Source of the DNA: Promethearchaeota archaeon
GTDB taxonomy: Archaea > Asgardarchaeota > Lokiarchaeia > Sigyniarchaeales > SOKP01
Assembly (NCBI GenBank): GCA_011364975.1
Contig: RDOE01000020.1
Span: 1-45,456 of the forward strand
DNA length: 45,456 nucleotides
Direction: 5' to 3'
Position 1 is the first letter of the stretch. Every line of letters begins with the position of its first letter. Shown piece after piece: positions 7,101 to 15,933 of the stretch. The position numbers and the translations under genes are program-made. Below the pieces are notes generated by a model. The model was not told the DNA's origin. It saw only the letters and a program-made list of their open reading frames with translations, and searched no databases.

Positions 7101-10025
7101 ATGAGCTATTCTTTTAGCCGTACAAAAATGGTTGAAAAAATCAAGTTTGGGCTTCTGAGCCCAGATGAGATTAGGAAAATGTCTGCAGCAAGAATTATAA
7201 CTGCGGACACATATGATGAAGATGGTCTACCGATTCCCAGTGGATTGATGGATCAGAGATTAGGGACTATAGAACCGGGACAAAGATGTCAAACTTGTGG
7301 AAATCTTGTAAGTAATTGCATGGGACACTTTGGTCATATTGAATTAGCCCGACCAGTGATTCATGTAGGGTATGCCAAAAAAGTTCTAAAAGTTTTAAGG
7401 TCTATATGTCCGCAATGTTCACGATTAATGTTAACTGAAGAGGAAATAGAACGTTTTCGAGAAGAACAAGCTAAGTTTGAAAAAGTTTCTTTTGAAGGTG
7501 ACGAAGATCCTTCAAGGGTAGTATTTAAACGAGCTAGGAAAAGTAAGATGTGCCCTTATTGCGGAGCAAAGAAGAAAAAAATCATTATTGAAAAACCCAC
7601 TACTTTTTATGAGGAAGAAGAAAATAAAGGTTCTCGTCGTCTTACTCCCATTGAAATTTTAGAACGCCTCAAAAAGATGACTGATAATGATTTGAGGGTA
7701 TTAGGGATATCTCCTGAGAATGCGAGACTTGAATGGGTTATTTTCACCGTATTACCAATTCCACCGGTATGTGCTCGACCTTCAATTACCCTAGATAGCG
7801 GTATCCGATCTGAAGATGATCTTACTCATAAATTAGTGGATGTAATTCGAATTAACCAAAGATTAAGGGAAAATATTGATGCAGGTGCGCCTCATCTAAT
7901 TGTTGAAGATCTTTGGGAATTATTACAATATCATATAACTACTTATTTTGATAATCAAGTGTCTGGTATCCCCCCAGCACGTCATAGATCAGGAAGGGCT
8001 CTTAGAACACTTACACAAAGGTTAAAAGGTAAAGAAGGGCGTTTTAGGAGCAATTTGAGTGGAAAGCGAGTAGATTTTTCAGCAAGAAGCGTAGTATCTC
8101 CCAATCCCTATATAAGTATCAATGAGGTCGGAGTTCCAATAGAAATTGCGAAAATCCTTACAATCCCTACAAATGTAAATGACTGGAATATTGAGGAGAT
8201 GAAGCAAATGGTAATTAATGGACCATCTAGACATCCAGGTGCAAATTATATTATTAGAAACGATCGTAGAAGGATAGATTTAAGATATGTTAAAAATCGC
8301 CAAATTATAGCTGATATGTTAGCACCTGGTTTTACAGTTGAGCGTCATTTAAGTAATGGTGATTTAGTCTTATTTAATCGACAACCATCACTTCATAGAA
8401 TGTCTATAATGGCTCATGAAGTTAAAATAATGGATGGTAGAACCTTTCGTCTAAATCTTACAGTTTGCCCTCCTTATAATGCGGATTTTGATGGAGATGA
8501 AATGAATTTACATGTACCTCAAAGTGAAGAAGCTCGAACTGAAGCAGAATTGCTACTTAAAGTCCAAGAACATATTTTATCACCTCGTTTTGGAGGGCCA
8601 ATCCTAGGAGGTATCCAAGATTTTATCTCATCTGTGTTTCAATTTACCAGTAAAGATGCGTTATTTAATAAAATGGATACTTTTAAGTTGTTATTTATGG
8701 GGAATATTTTTAAAGATAATCCTGAATTTGATTTAACTGATTTGACACCTATCGTGACAGAACCTGAAGAAAAGTTTTCTGGAAAACAGATATTCAGTAC
8801 TCTATTTCCAGATGATCTTAATATTAAAGTAAAATCAAAATTTTGTAAAAAATGTGAAGTTTGTGAAGAAGAGAATTGTGCTTATGATGCATATGTAGTG
8901 ATTAAAAATGGAGAATTAATAACAGGAACAATTGATGAGAACTCCTTCGGGGCTATGCAATCCAATAGTATTCTACAAAGAATTATTAAAGATCATGGAA
9001 ATGCAAGAGGGAGGCAATTTTTAGATGATGCAACAAGAATGCTATTATATGTTATAAGAAAGAACGGAATGACGATGGGACTTGATGAGGTATATGTATA
9101 TGGTCATGCATATGAAGAAATACAAAAAATACTTGATGCTGCAAATAAAGAATCAGATAGATTAATTAATGCATTCTATGATAATGATACAACAATTTTA
9201 AGGAGAGCCCCAGGAAGATCGATGCGAGAAACTTTAGAATTGAGAATAAGACAAGTGCTTGCTGAAGCGCGTAAAAAGGCAGAAGAAACTGCTGCTAATT
9301 TTATTGGTGATGAAGCTCATTCTGTCATTATGACTAAATCTGGAGCGCGGGGAAACATCTTAAATTTAGGTCAGATGTCTGCTGTTGTAGGGCAACAAGC
9401 AATCAGAGGAGAGAGAATTAACCGAGGATATAGTTTAAGAACGCTACCTCATTTTAAAATAAATGATCTTACTCCGAAATCTCGAGGGTTTGTTGAATCA
9501 TCTTATAGAAACGGTTTAAAACCAGAAGAATTTTTCTTTCATGCCATGGGGGGCAGGGAAGGACTAGTTGATACCGCAGTAAGAACTTCTACTAGCGGAT
9601 ATATGCAACGTCGATTAGTTAATGCACTTCAAGATATGGTAATTGAAAATGATGGTACAGTTAGAAATAGCGATAAAAATATTATACAATTTAATTACGG
9701 AGATGATGGAATTGACCCAATGCATACTGACCATTCTGACGCAGTAAATCTCAATGTATTGCTATTAAAAGCGAAAGCACTTGATTTAGAAGAAATTCGA
9801 GATGAATTAAAACATGTTCCATCAAAAAAGAAATCAGCACCAGAGGAAACTGAAAAAATAAAAGAAGTACCAAGTGAACCCTCCAAACCTAAAAAGAAGG
9901 CACAATCAACAGATGAAGATACATTAATAAAAGAGTATGAAAAAGAAACAGGAAAAAATGCCATTTGGAGAGGTAATACCACGAAAGGTTATTTAGAATG
10001 GAAAAAGGAAAAGTATGGGTCCTAA
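7101..10025 (+). CDS. rpoA1: DNA-directed RNA polymerase subunit A' (Rpo1N)
   Basis: This is the N-terminal half of the largest RNA polymerase subunit. The first zinc site is CQTCGNLVSNCMGHFGH (near residue 60), with further Cys pairs CPQC and CPYC. NADFDGDEM near residues 459-467 carries the three Asp that hold the catalytic Mg2+. The bridge-helix region and the ESSYRNGLKPEEFFFHAMGG segment are intact, and it splits from A'' at the usual archaeal place after FNYGDDGIDPM. It is longer than the usual roughly 880 residues: a charged linker of about 40 residues is followed by a compact C-terminal module, TGKNAIWRGNTTKGYLEWKK. The ATG is at 7101. rpoA2 follows 21 bases later, but rpoH/rpoB are not upstream; an opposite-strand metabolic gene is there instead. 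Confidence 0.97.
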   Translation: MSYSFSRTKMVEKIKFGLLSPDEIRKMSAARIITADTYDEDGLPIPSGLMDQRLGTIEPGQRCQTCGNLVSNCMGHFGHIELARPVIHVGYAKKVLKVLRSICPQCSRLMLTEEEIERFREEQAKFEKVSFEGDEDPSRVVFKRARKSKMCPYCGAKKKKIIIEKPTTFYEEEENKGSRRLTPIEILERLKKMTDNDLRVLGISPENARLEWVIFTVLPIPPVCARPSITLDSGIRSEDDLTHKLVDVIRINQRLRENIDAGAPHLIVEDLWELLQYHITTYFDNQVSGIPPARHRSGRALRTLTQRLKGKEGRFRSNLSGKRVDFSARSVVSPNPYISINEVGVPIEIAKILTIPTNVNDWNIEEMKQMVINGPSRHPGANYIIRNDRRRIDLRYVKNRQIIADMLAPGFTVERHLSNGDLVLFNRQPSLHRMSIMAHEVKIMDGRTFRLNLTVCPPYNADFDGDEMNLHVPQSEEARTEAELLLKVQEHILSPRFGGPILGGIQDFISSVFQFTSKDALFNKMDTFKLLFMGNIFKDNPEFDLTDLTPIVTEPEEKFSGKQIFSTLFPDDLNIKVKSKFCKKCEVCEEENCAYDAYVVIKNGELITGTIDENSFGAMQSNSILQRIIKDHGNARGRQFLDDATRMLLYVIRKNGMTMGLDEVYVYGHAYEEIQKILDAANKESDRLINAFYDNDTTILRRAPGRSMRETLELRIRQVLAEARKKAEETAANFIGDEAHSVIMTKSGARGNILNLGQMSAVVGQQAIRGERINRGYSLRTLPHFKINDLTPKSRGFVESSYRNGLKPEEFFFHAMGGREGLVDTAVRTSTSGYMQRRLVNALQDMVIENDGTVRNSDKNIIQFNYGDDGIDPMHTDHSDAVNLNVLLLKAKALDLEEIRDELKHVPSKKKSAPEETEKIKEVPSEPSKPKKKAQSTDEDTLIKEYEKETGKNAIWRGNTTKGYLEWKKEKYGS

Positions 10026-10046
10026 ATAAAATAAGAGGAATATAAT

Positions 10047-11240
10047 ATGGCAAAAGTTACACCTAAAATTTTAGATGAAAAACTTGCTGAACTACAAGAA
10101 GATGGTATCCCAGAAGACTTAATTGAAAAAATAAAAACAAAAGTAAAAAATGAAATCTTAGAAGAAGAACAATTGGAATACCTTCTAAATAAGGTTTATA
10201 TTAACTTCAATAATGCTATAGTAGAGACTAGTGAACCAGTTGGTACGGTAGCGGCTCAATCAATTGGTGAACCAGGAACACAAATGACTCTTCGAACATT
10301 CCATTATGCAGGGGTAGAAGAGTTTAGTGTGACTCAGGGATTGCCGCGGTTAATTGAAATAGTTGATGCTAGGCGATTTCCTTCAACTCCGATGATGACA
10401 GTGTTTCTTGAAAAACCTTATAATGAAAGCGAGAAAAATGCTATTAAAGTACATAATCGTATTGAACAGATTCGCATAGAACAAATTACACACGATGTGG
10501 ACTTAGATTTCGTGAATTGGAATATTATTATCAATGTTATCCCAGAAATTTGTGAAAGCAAGGGTATTGACATAGAACTGATTCCCGAAATTTTGAAAAG
10601 GTATAAGAAAAAAGGGACAATAAAACGTGAAGGTAATTCAATAATAATAGATCCGGGAATTGAGGATCTTCAAAGCCTACAGAAATTGCGGGAAAAAATC
10701 CTAAAGAAAGTAGTAAAAGGAATTAGGGGCGTAAAAAGAGGATTACTTACACCTTCAGATGATAATAAAGAATGGTTAATTAAAACCGAGGGAACTAACT
10801 TACAATCCGTCGTTCAAATTGACGGTGTGGATACAACCCGTTCAGTTTCAAATCATATTCATGAAATTGAAAAATTATATGGTATTGAAGCAGCAAGGAA
10901 TATGATCATTAAAGAATCGCAGAAGGTTTTAGAACAACAAGGATTAGATGTTGATTTACGACACTTATTAATATTATCTGACCTAATGTGTGTTGGAGGA
11001 GTCATTCAATCAATTGGTAGACATGGGATCTCGGGATCAAAATCTAGTGTATTTGCGAGAGCTGCTTTTGAAGTGACTGTTAATCAGTTATTGGACGCGG
11101 GGCTTTATGGTGAGGAGGAAAAATTACTTGGAATCCCTGAAAATGTCATTATTGGGCAAGTAAGTCCCATAGGCACAGGAAGGGTTTCGATCATGTTTGA
11201 TTTAGATGCGAATTTAGAAATCCTTAAAAGTAAGAAATAG
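10047..11240 (+). CDS. rpoA2: DNA-directed RNA polymerase subunit A'' (Rpo1C)
   Basis: This 397-residue protein is the C-terminal part of the split largest subunit, about the usual length. The trigger-loop core [20 protein letters not shown] is present near residue 70, and [18 protein letters not shown] lies near residue 310. It works with A' at the catalytic centre, the trigger loop closing on the incoming NTP. AGAGGA lies upstream of the ATG at 10047. The gene ends in TAG, and another in-frame TAG and a TAA follow within five codons, so reading TAG as sense would change little here. Confidence 0.97.
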   Translation: MAKVTPKILDEKLAELQEDGIPEDLIEKIKTKVKNEILEEEQLEYLLNKVYINFNNAIVETSEPVGTVAAQSIGEPGTQMTLRTFHYAGVEEFSVTQGLPRLIEIVDARRFPSTPMMTVFLEKPYNESEKNAIKVHNRIEQIRIEQITHDVDLDFVNWNIIINVIPEICESKGIDIELIPEILKRYKKKGTIKREGNSIIIDPGIEDLQSLQKLREKILKKVVKGIRGVKRGLLTPSDDNKEWLIKTEGTNLQSVVQIDGVDTTRSVSNHIHEIEKLYGIEAARNMIIKESQKVLEQQGLDVDLRHLLILSDLMCVGGVIQSIGRHGISGSKSSVFARAAFEVTVNQLLDAGLYGEEEKLLGIPENVIIGQVSPIGTGRVSIMFDLDANLEILKSKK

Positions 11241-11329
11241 GCGAATTAGCGTTAAAAATTTAAATTATTATGTATTTAATTTTATTACTATATTTTTAAG
11301 ATTTAAAAAGGAAATTCGTAGTAAGGACT

Positions 11330-11704
11330 ATGGCAAGAAAAAGCAAAAAAATCGATGAATCTATCGATTTATCTCGGAAGAAAGTAAAAGAATTTGACAT
11401 TGATACTAACATAAAAGTAGCTTATAAGACTGGAAAAATTTTATATGGCAGAAGTCAAGTTCTCAAACAAATCAGACAATCTCCTTTTAAAATGATAATC
11501 ATTGCCAATAACTGTCCCAAAGAATTAGAGACTCAAATCAAATATTATAATACTCTAATTGAAAATAGTGTATTTATTCATACTTATAAAGGTTCATCAT
11601 GGGATTTAGGATTAGCCATGGGAAAACCTTATATGATTTCTGTTATTGGTATAAATGATTTTGGAGACTCTGATTTATTATCCTTAAAAACTAAGAGAAA
11701 TTAA
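11330..11704 (+). CDS. rpl30e: Ribosomal protein L30e (eL30)
   Basis: A 124-residue member of the L7Ae/L30e fold. The signature segments are IIIANNCPKELETQIKYYN and the following KGSSWDLGLAMGKPYMISV. The N-terminal 20 or so residues are Lys-rich and longer than in many archaeal L30e proteins. It binds kink-turn RNA in the large subunit. Its place between rpoA2 and nusA is the standard archaeal order, so it is probably part of the same transcription unit. Confidence 0.92.
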   Translation: MARKSKKIDESIDLSRKKVKEFDIDTNIKVAYKTGKILYGRSQVLKQIRQSPFKMIIIANNCPKELETQIKYYNTLIENSVFIHTYKGSSWDLGLAMGKPYMISVIGINDFGDSDLLSLKTKRN

Positions 11705-11711
11705 AGAGTAA

Positions 11712-12200
11712 GTGAATTACTTCAGCATGTTACGTAAAAATATCAGAATTGATAGAAAATCAATGGAACTTATTTCGCTGTTTAATAACATCACTGGAGC
11801 TATAATAAAAGATTGCTTTATTTTCGAATCACCTGAAAATGACTCTGAGATAATAATCTTTCTTGTTAAGAAAGAAGACGTTGGAAAAGCAATTGGAAAA
11901 GCAGGAGAACATGTTAAAGACTTAATGGCGAAATTACAGAAAAAGATAGATGTTATTCCTTGGTCTGAAAATCTGGAAGAATTTATTCAATATATATTAA
12001 ACACGACTAAAACTACAATAAAAGTTCAAACTATTGAAATTAAAGAAAGTAAAAACTTAAAAAAAACGGTAATCATATCAGTTCGCCCTCAAGATCGTGG
12101 TAAAGCAATAGGCAAAGAGGGCTCTATGATACGAAAAGTAAAAGAGCTTGTTTTACGACATTATGAAGTAGATAATGTAATTATCAACACAAAAAATTAA
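11712..12200 (+). CDS. nusA: Archaeal NusA-like KH-domain transcription factor
   Basis: The protein is built from two KH domains. The first has VGKAIGKAGEHVKDLM near residue 58, and the second has RGKAIGKEGSMIRKVKELV near residue 133; both keep the GxxG-type RNA-binding loop. The archaeal protein lacks the N-terminal polymerase-binding domain and the S1 domain of bacterial NusA and is about 140-160 residues long, as here. I give the first GTG (11712); an ATG at 11727 gives MLRKNIRIDRKSM and is equally plausible. It lies seven bases after rpl30e and probably acts in termination/antitermination with the RNA polymerase encoded upstream. Confidence 0.92.
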   Translation: MNYFSMLRKNIRIDRKSMELISLFNNITGAIIKDCFIFESPENDSEIIIFLVKKEDVGKAIGKAGEHVKDLMAKLQKKIDVIPWSENLEEFIQYILNTTKTTIKVQTIEIKESKNLKKTVIISVRPQDRGKAIGKEGSMIRKVKELVLRHYEVDNVIINTKN

Positions 12201-12294
12201 ATACTTTACTTTCTAAATTCAAAAATTTTAAGTTTAAGGAAATAATTTATAATCTATATCAAATTCTTTCAAAGTTTTATTAAGGTATAAAAGA

Positions 12295-12729
12295 ATGTCG
12301 AAGCCTAAAGGTTTGTACGCTGCACGAAAGTTAAGAAACAATAGGAAAAAGTTGCGATGGAGCAAAACTAAATTTAAAAGGAAGAAATTAAAGTTAAAAC
12401 AGAAAGTAGATCCACTTGAAGGTGCTCCTCAAGCACTGGGTATTGTACTACAAAAAGTAGGACGAGAAAGTAAACAACCAAATTCAGCAATTCGAAAATG
12501 TGTACGTGTCCAACTTAAGAAGAATGGAAAAGGAGTCACGGCTTTTCTTCCCGGTGATGGTGCGCTTAACTTCATAGAAGAACATGATCGAGTAATTGTA
12601 GAAGGTATTGGGGGTGCTAAAGGTAGATCGATTGGTGATCTTCCTGGTGTAAGATGGAAGGTGGTAAAAGTCAATGGTGTTTCTTTAGATGCATTAATAA
12701 AAGGTATAAAAGAGAAACCAATGAGGTAA
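12295..12729 (+). CDS. rps12: Ribosomal protein S12 (uS12)
   Basis: 144 residues of the archaeal/eukaryotic S23-type S12. The decoding-centre signature is [15 protein letters not shown], followed by [20 protein letters not shown] and [14 protein letters not shown]. The N-terminal 40 residues are Arg/Lys-rich. AAGG lies nine bases before the ATG. The end of the gene carries ATGAGG, which doubles as the ribosome binding site of rps7 four bases further on, so the two are translationally linked. Confidence 0.97.
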   Translation: MSKPKGLYAARKLRNNRKKLRWSKTKFKRKKLKLKQKVDPLEGAPQALGIVLQKVGRESKQPNSAIRKCVRVQLKKNGKGVTAFLPGDGALNFIEEHDRVIVEGIGGAKGRSIGDLPGVRWKVVKVNGVSLDALIKGIKEKPMR

Positions 12730-12733
12730 AATC

Positions 12734-13351
12734 ATGAGTAAGGAAAAAACAGAGATTAAACTTTTTGATAAATGGTCTTTTGAAGGCGTTGAAATTAGCG
12801 ATTGGACTTTAGCGAGTTATATTAATTTGAAACCAATAATTGTTCCTCATTCAGCAGGAAGACACGAACACCGCCGATTTTGGAAATCAAGCAAGGTATC
12901 TATAATCGAGCGTTTTGTAAATCGGTTATTAGCACCCGGTTTTATTGGAAGTAAAATTAAAGGTCATAAAAGTTCCTATAATTCTGGTAAAAAAATGAAA
13001 CTTCTAAGAAGTATAGAAAATGCTTTCACTTTAATGGAGATTAACACTGGTGAAAATCCAATCCAGGTTTTAATTGATGCCATCTGCAATACCGCTCCCA
13101 GAGAAGAAACTACACGAATTGCTTTAGGAGGGATAAGTTATGCGTCAGCAGTGGATATCTCACCACAGCGAAGAGTTGACCTCGCAATCAAATATCTTGT
13201 TCAAGCTATAGGTGGTAGATCTCATTCTAATGAAAGACAATTTGAATTAAATTTAGCTCAAGAATTAATCCAAGCTGCTCAGAATAGCCAAGAATCAAGA
13301 GCAGTGAAAAGAAAGGATGAAATTGAGAGAATAGCTGTATCGGCGCGTTAA
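12734..13351 (+). CDS. rps7: Ribosomal protein S7 (uS7)
   Basis: 205 residues. The archaeal S7 markers are HSAGRHEHRRFWKSSKVSII near residue 40, NTGENPIQVLIDAICNTAPR near residue 100, and SPQRRVDLAIKYLVQA followed by the family C-terminus ending RIAVSAR. It organises the head of the small subunit. GAGGT lies eight bases upstream. In most archaea EF-1A follows rps7; here a GNAT gene follows, and EF-1A is some 17 kb away. Confidence 0.97.
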   Translation: MSKEKTEIKLFDKWSFEGVEISDWTLASYINLKPIIVPHSAGRHEHRRFWKSSKVSIIERFVNRLLAPGFIGSKIKGHKSSYNSGKKMKLLRSIENAFTLMEINTGENPIQVLIDAICNTAPREETTRIALGGISYASAVDISPQRRVDLAIKYLVQAIGGRSHSNERQFELNLAQELIQAAQNSQESRAVKRKDEIERIAVSAR

Positions 13352-13455
13352 AATATTCTCTTTCAAACAATTTTTTAACTGCTTATACAATTATAGTAAA
13401 TTCTTTATTAAATTCTAACTTGAGATAGGTAAAATAGTAATTATCATTTTTTAAA

Positions 13456-14412
13456 ATGCTAAATATTAAAGTCGATCTCTTTAATGATGCAATCGATCTA
13501 AGAGAACTGGCTGCTTTAAGTTACGATATTAAGAAAAAAGTTGGCATTTTACATAAAATGGATACTTTTGATGATATTCAGCAAGAATTAGAAGAACTTA
13601 GAAAGAAATATAGATTTTTTCTCTTTAGAGCTTATTGCGAGTCTCAATTAACAGGTTTTCTTTTATTATTAGTGAATACCCCTAAGTTTGGTATTCCATG
13701 GGATTGGCATCCACTTGTTTTACCTAATACTAAAGAAAATTACATAGCAGACGAATTAATAAAAAAACTTATTGAATTCTCAAAAAAAGAAGATATTAAC
13801 CGATTAGAAGTAGGTTTTACAATTGAAAACAAGGTTCATGAATCTCTTTTTTTAAAACAAGTAAACTGGTATCAGAAACAAGGTTTTTACAAGTTAGCTG
13901 AAGAAGCAACTTTGGAGTTGTTACTTGATAAATATAAACTTGAACCGATAACTTTACCTCATAATTACGAAGTAAAAACTCTAGATCAAGTAAATCGGAA
14001 AAAATTGCCTCAAATTGCATATGAGGTATTTGATAATAGCGAAGATTTGATGTTCTTGAACTTAGGAGAAGAGGAAAAAAAGATTATGTGTAAGAAATAT
14101 TTCGATTTATCAGAGCCAATACTCGAGGATGCATCCTATATTTTATTTTTAGAAAAAAATATTATTGGATTTTCAGTAATAAAGGCTCATAATGATGAAA
14201 CAATACTTAATTCTATTGGAATCATTCCTGAATACCGAAATAAAGGATTAGCTAAATTATTATTGTTATATAGCCTAAATAGGTTGAAAGAAAAGGGAGT
14301 TAAGAAAATCTTATTAGATGTTACTATCGAAAATACATCTGCATATAATCTTTATTCAGGAATAGGTTTTAAAAAATCATTTTCAACGATTATCTATGCA
14401 TATATCTGTTAA
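13456..14412 (+). CDS. Tandem GNAT-fold N-acetyltransferase
   Basis: A 318-residue protein with two GNAT-like halves. The C-terminal one is clear: NSIGIIPEYRNKGLAKLLLL (acetyl-CoA motif A, with an R/Q-x-x-G-x-A-like loop) near residue 260, followed by the motif-B segment ENTSAYNLYSGIGFKKS. The N-terminal half keeps the general pattern (FLFRAYCESQLTGFLLLLV, later NWYQKQGF) but has no clean acetyl-CoA loop and may be structural. The substrate is unknown. It follows rps7 by about 100 bases and could be transcribed from a separate promoter in that gap. Confidence 0.8.
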   Translation: MLNIKVDLFNDAIDLRELAALSYDIKKKVGILHKMDTFDDIQQELEELRKKYRFFLFRAYCESQLTGFLLLLVNTPKFGIPWDWHPLVLPNTKENYIADELIKKLIEFSKKEDINRLEVGFTIENKVHESLFLKQVNWYQKQGFYKLAEEATLELLLDKYKLEPITLPHNYEVKTLDQVNRKKLPQIAYEVFDNSEDLMFLNLGEEEKKIMCKKYFDLSEPILEDASYILFLEKNIIGFSVIKAHNDETILNSIGIIPEYRNKGLAKLLLLYSLNRLKEKGVKKILLDVTIENTSAYNLYSGIGFKKSFSTIIYAYIC

Positions 14413-14455
14413 AAATTAAAAAAAAAATGAATGGGTATTATTTTTTACTATTTTA

Positions 14456-15724
14456 TTATACTGATGATGCAAAAGAATACAATAAAATTATAAGTGCAAC
14501 ATATGCAACGAAAAGAAAGGCAGTATATAAGATACGTTCTCTCAGATTCTTTATTTGGTCAATCTTATACCATCTTACTCCAACTGGGATCGTCAAAGCC
14601 CAGGGGACTAATAAATCGAGTATTTCACTAAAATTAAATCCATTACTAATTGCATAATGAGTACCCCAAAAGGGAACCATCATTCCTAACGCTAAGATTT
14701 GTATCAATAATATATGATATGTTGATTTTCCAATCGTAGAAATATTCTTTGCTAATCTTCCCTCTGGATTTTTTGGTAAGTAGCGTAATGCGAGGAGTAC
14801 TAAAAAGGCAGAATAGGGAAATACAAGAAAGTGATAGTCTCCTCTTAATAGTGGGAATCCATCTATCCTAATTCGAAAACCAAAAAACTGGTATCCTACA
14901 AGATAAGCTAAACTTAGTGGAAATAAAATCCACATAAAAAAATTATGCTTACTTTGAAGCTTATGATCTTGAGAAAACCAAAATCCTAATCCAATTCCAG
15001 ATAGGTAAAATAGTACACTTGTCATAAACAGATTTAAAATATGACGTTCTTCCCATGATGTGATTTCTCCAATAAAGAAAAATACTATTAATTGCAGGGC
15101 AATTTCAATAATAAACGTTAAAATCAATGTTAATTTTGGTTTTTTAGTAAATCCATAGTAGATCAATGGAGCGATGAGAATCGATTGTAAGATAACTGGA
15201 ATAAACCAATTACCTGGACCCCAAAAAGGTAATATGCCCGTAAAAAGGTTTATAATCCCCCAAGTAGGATAAGTTTGAGTGTTATACATTTCAATAATAT
15301 TAAAATTATAGAGAATCCATCCTGTAATCGTAGATACTAGATATAACACAAGAAAAGGTATGATGTACCTTAGAACTTTTTTCTTTAAATATTGGCGTGA
15401 ATATAGCTCCCGCAATGTTTTTGCTCCACTCCTTCTGAATGAATTTCCTAAATTGAAACCCATTATTACTAAAAACACTGGTATGGATATTCTTTCCCAG
15501 AGAGCTACCCCAATTAAACTCTTTATATCCCAGTAGACTATATGATCATATATTACAAGAAAAATCATAATAGCTTTTAGAAAATCAATTTGAAAGTAAT
15601 TATATTCACGATTCTCTTGCTCACTCTCTTCGGACTTTAATATAAGTTCTTCTTTCATGATAATCCATTTGAATTTTAACTTTTTTGCGTTAAATTTATT
15701 GCTAATGAAGTAATCTAAAAACAT
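14456..15724 (-). CDS. Acyltransferase-3 family integral membrane acyltransferase
   Basis: About ten membrane helices. The N-terminal helix carries FQIDFLKAIMIFLVIYDHIV, matching the family pattern of a catalytic-type His in the first membrane segment after a short cytoplasmic tail; RISIPVFLVIMGF and GPGNWFIPVILQSI follow as in O-acetyltransferases of sugars or lipids. I list the first ATG (15724); an ATG at 15658 with GGAT just upstream gives MKEELILKSEE and may be the true start, since the extra 22 residues have no recognisable role. The acceptor is unknown. It is divergent from the wHTH/ATP-cone protein, with about 210 bases between. Confidence 0.82.
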   Translation of the reverse strand: MFLDYFISNKFNAKKLKFKWIIMKEELILKSEESEQENREYNYFQIDFLKAIMIFLVIYDHIVYWDIKSLIGVALWERISIPVFLVIMGFNLGNSFRRSGAKTLRELYSRQYLKKKVLRYIIPFLVLYLVSTITGWILYNFNIIEMYNTQTYPTWGIINLFTGILPFWGPGNWFIPVILQSILIAPLIYYGFTKKPKLTLILTFIIEIALQLIVFFFIGEITSWEERHILNLFMTSVLFYLSGIGLGFWFSQDHKLQSKHNFFMWILFPLSLAYLVGYQFFGFRIRIDGFPLLRGDYHFLVFPYSAFLVLLALRYLPKNPEGRLAKNISTIGKSTYHILLIQILALGMMVPFWGTHYAISNGFNFSEILDLLVPWALTIPVGVRWYKIDQIKNLRERILYTAFLFVAYVALIILLYSFASSV

Positions 15725-15864
15725 TTAATTTATATTGAATTTGGAGTCCAATGGTTATTTGTCAATCAAAAATTAAAAATTATTCTTCCCATATACATCA
15801 AATCTTTTAAAATATCACCTAGATATTACGTAACTATCTTTAAAAGACGAAAAATTCCTAATTC

Positions 15865-15873
15865 TTATATATT
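15865..15873 (+). promoter_or_regulatory. Candidate TATA box for the wHTH/ATP-cone gene
   Basis: TTATATATT lies about 65 bases upstream of the ATG at 15934. A start about 25 bases downstream of the box would put the RNA 5' end near 15895, within the GTTAA-rich stretch. This is based on base composition and spacing only. Confidence 0.4.
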
Positions 15874-15891
15874 GCTTCAGTCTAATATTAA

Positions 15892-15933
15892 GTTAAGCAA
15901 CTGAGTTAAAAATTAACAGGGTTAAGGCCTAAC
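15892..15933 (+). promoter_or_regulatory. Cluster of GTTAA/TTAAC half-sites abutting the start codon (candidate operator)
   Basis: GTTAA occurs at 15892-15896, 15905-15909 and 15921-15925. TTAAC at 15913-15917 makes a perfect palindrome with the second (GTTAA-AAA-TTAAC). CTAAC at 15929-15933 closes an almost perfect palindrome around AGGCCT with the third. The last palindrome touches the ATG at 15934. Placed at or just after the expected transcription start, this is where an archaeal repressor would act, and the gene itself encodes a winged-helix protein, so autoregulation is an obvious guess. Confidence 0.45.

Noticed and set aside
14427..14657. Plus-strand frame of 76 codons over the end of the acyltransferase gene
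   Set aside because: It lies opposite a clear membrane acyltransferase, has no domain and starts within an A-run after the GNAT stop.
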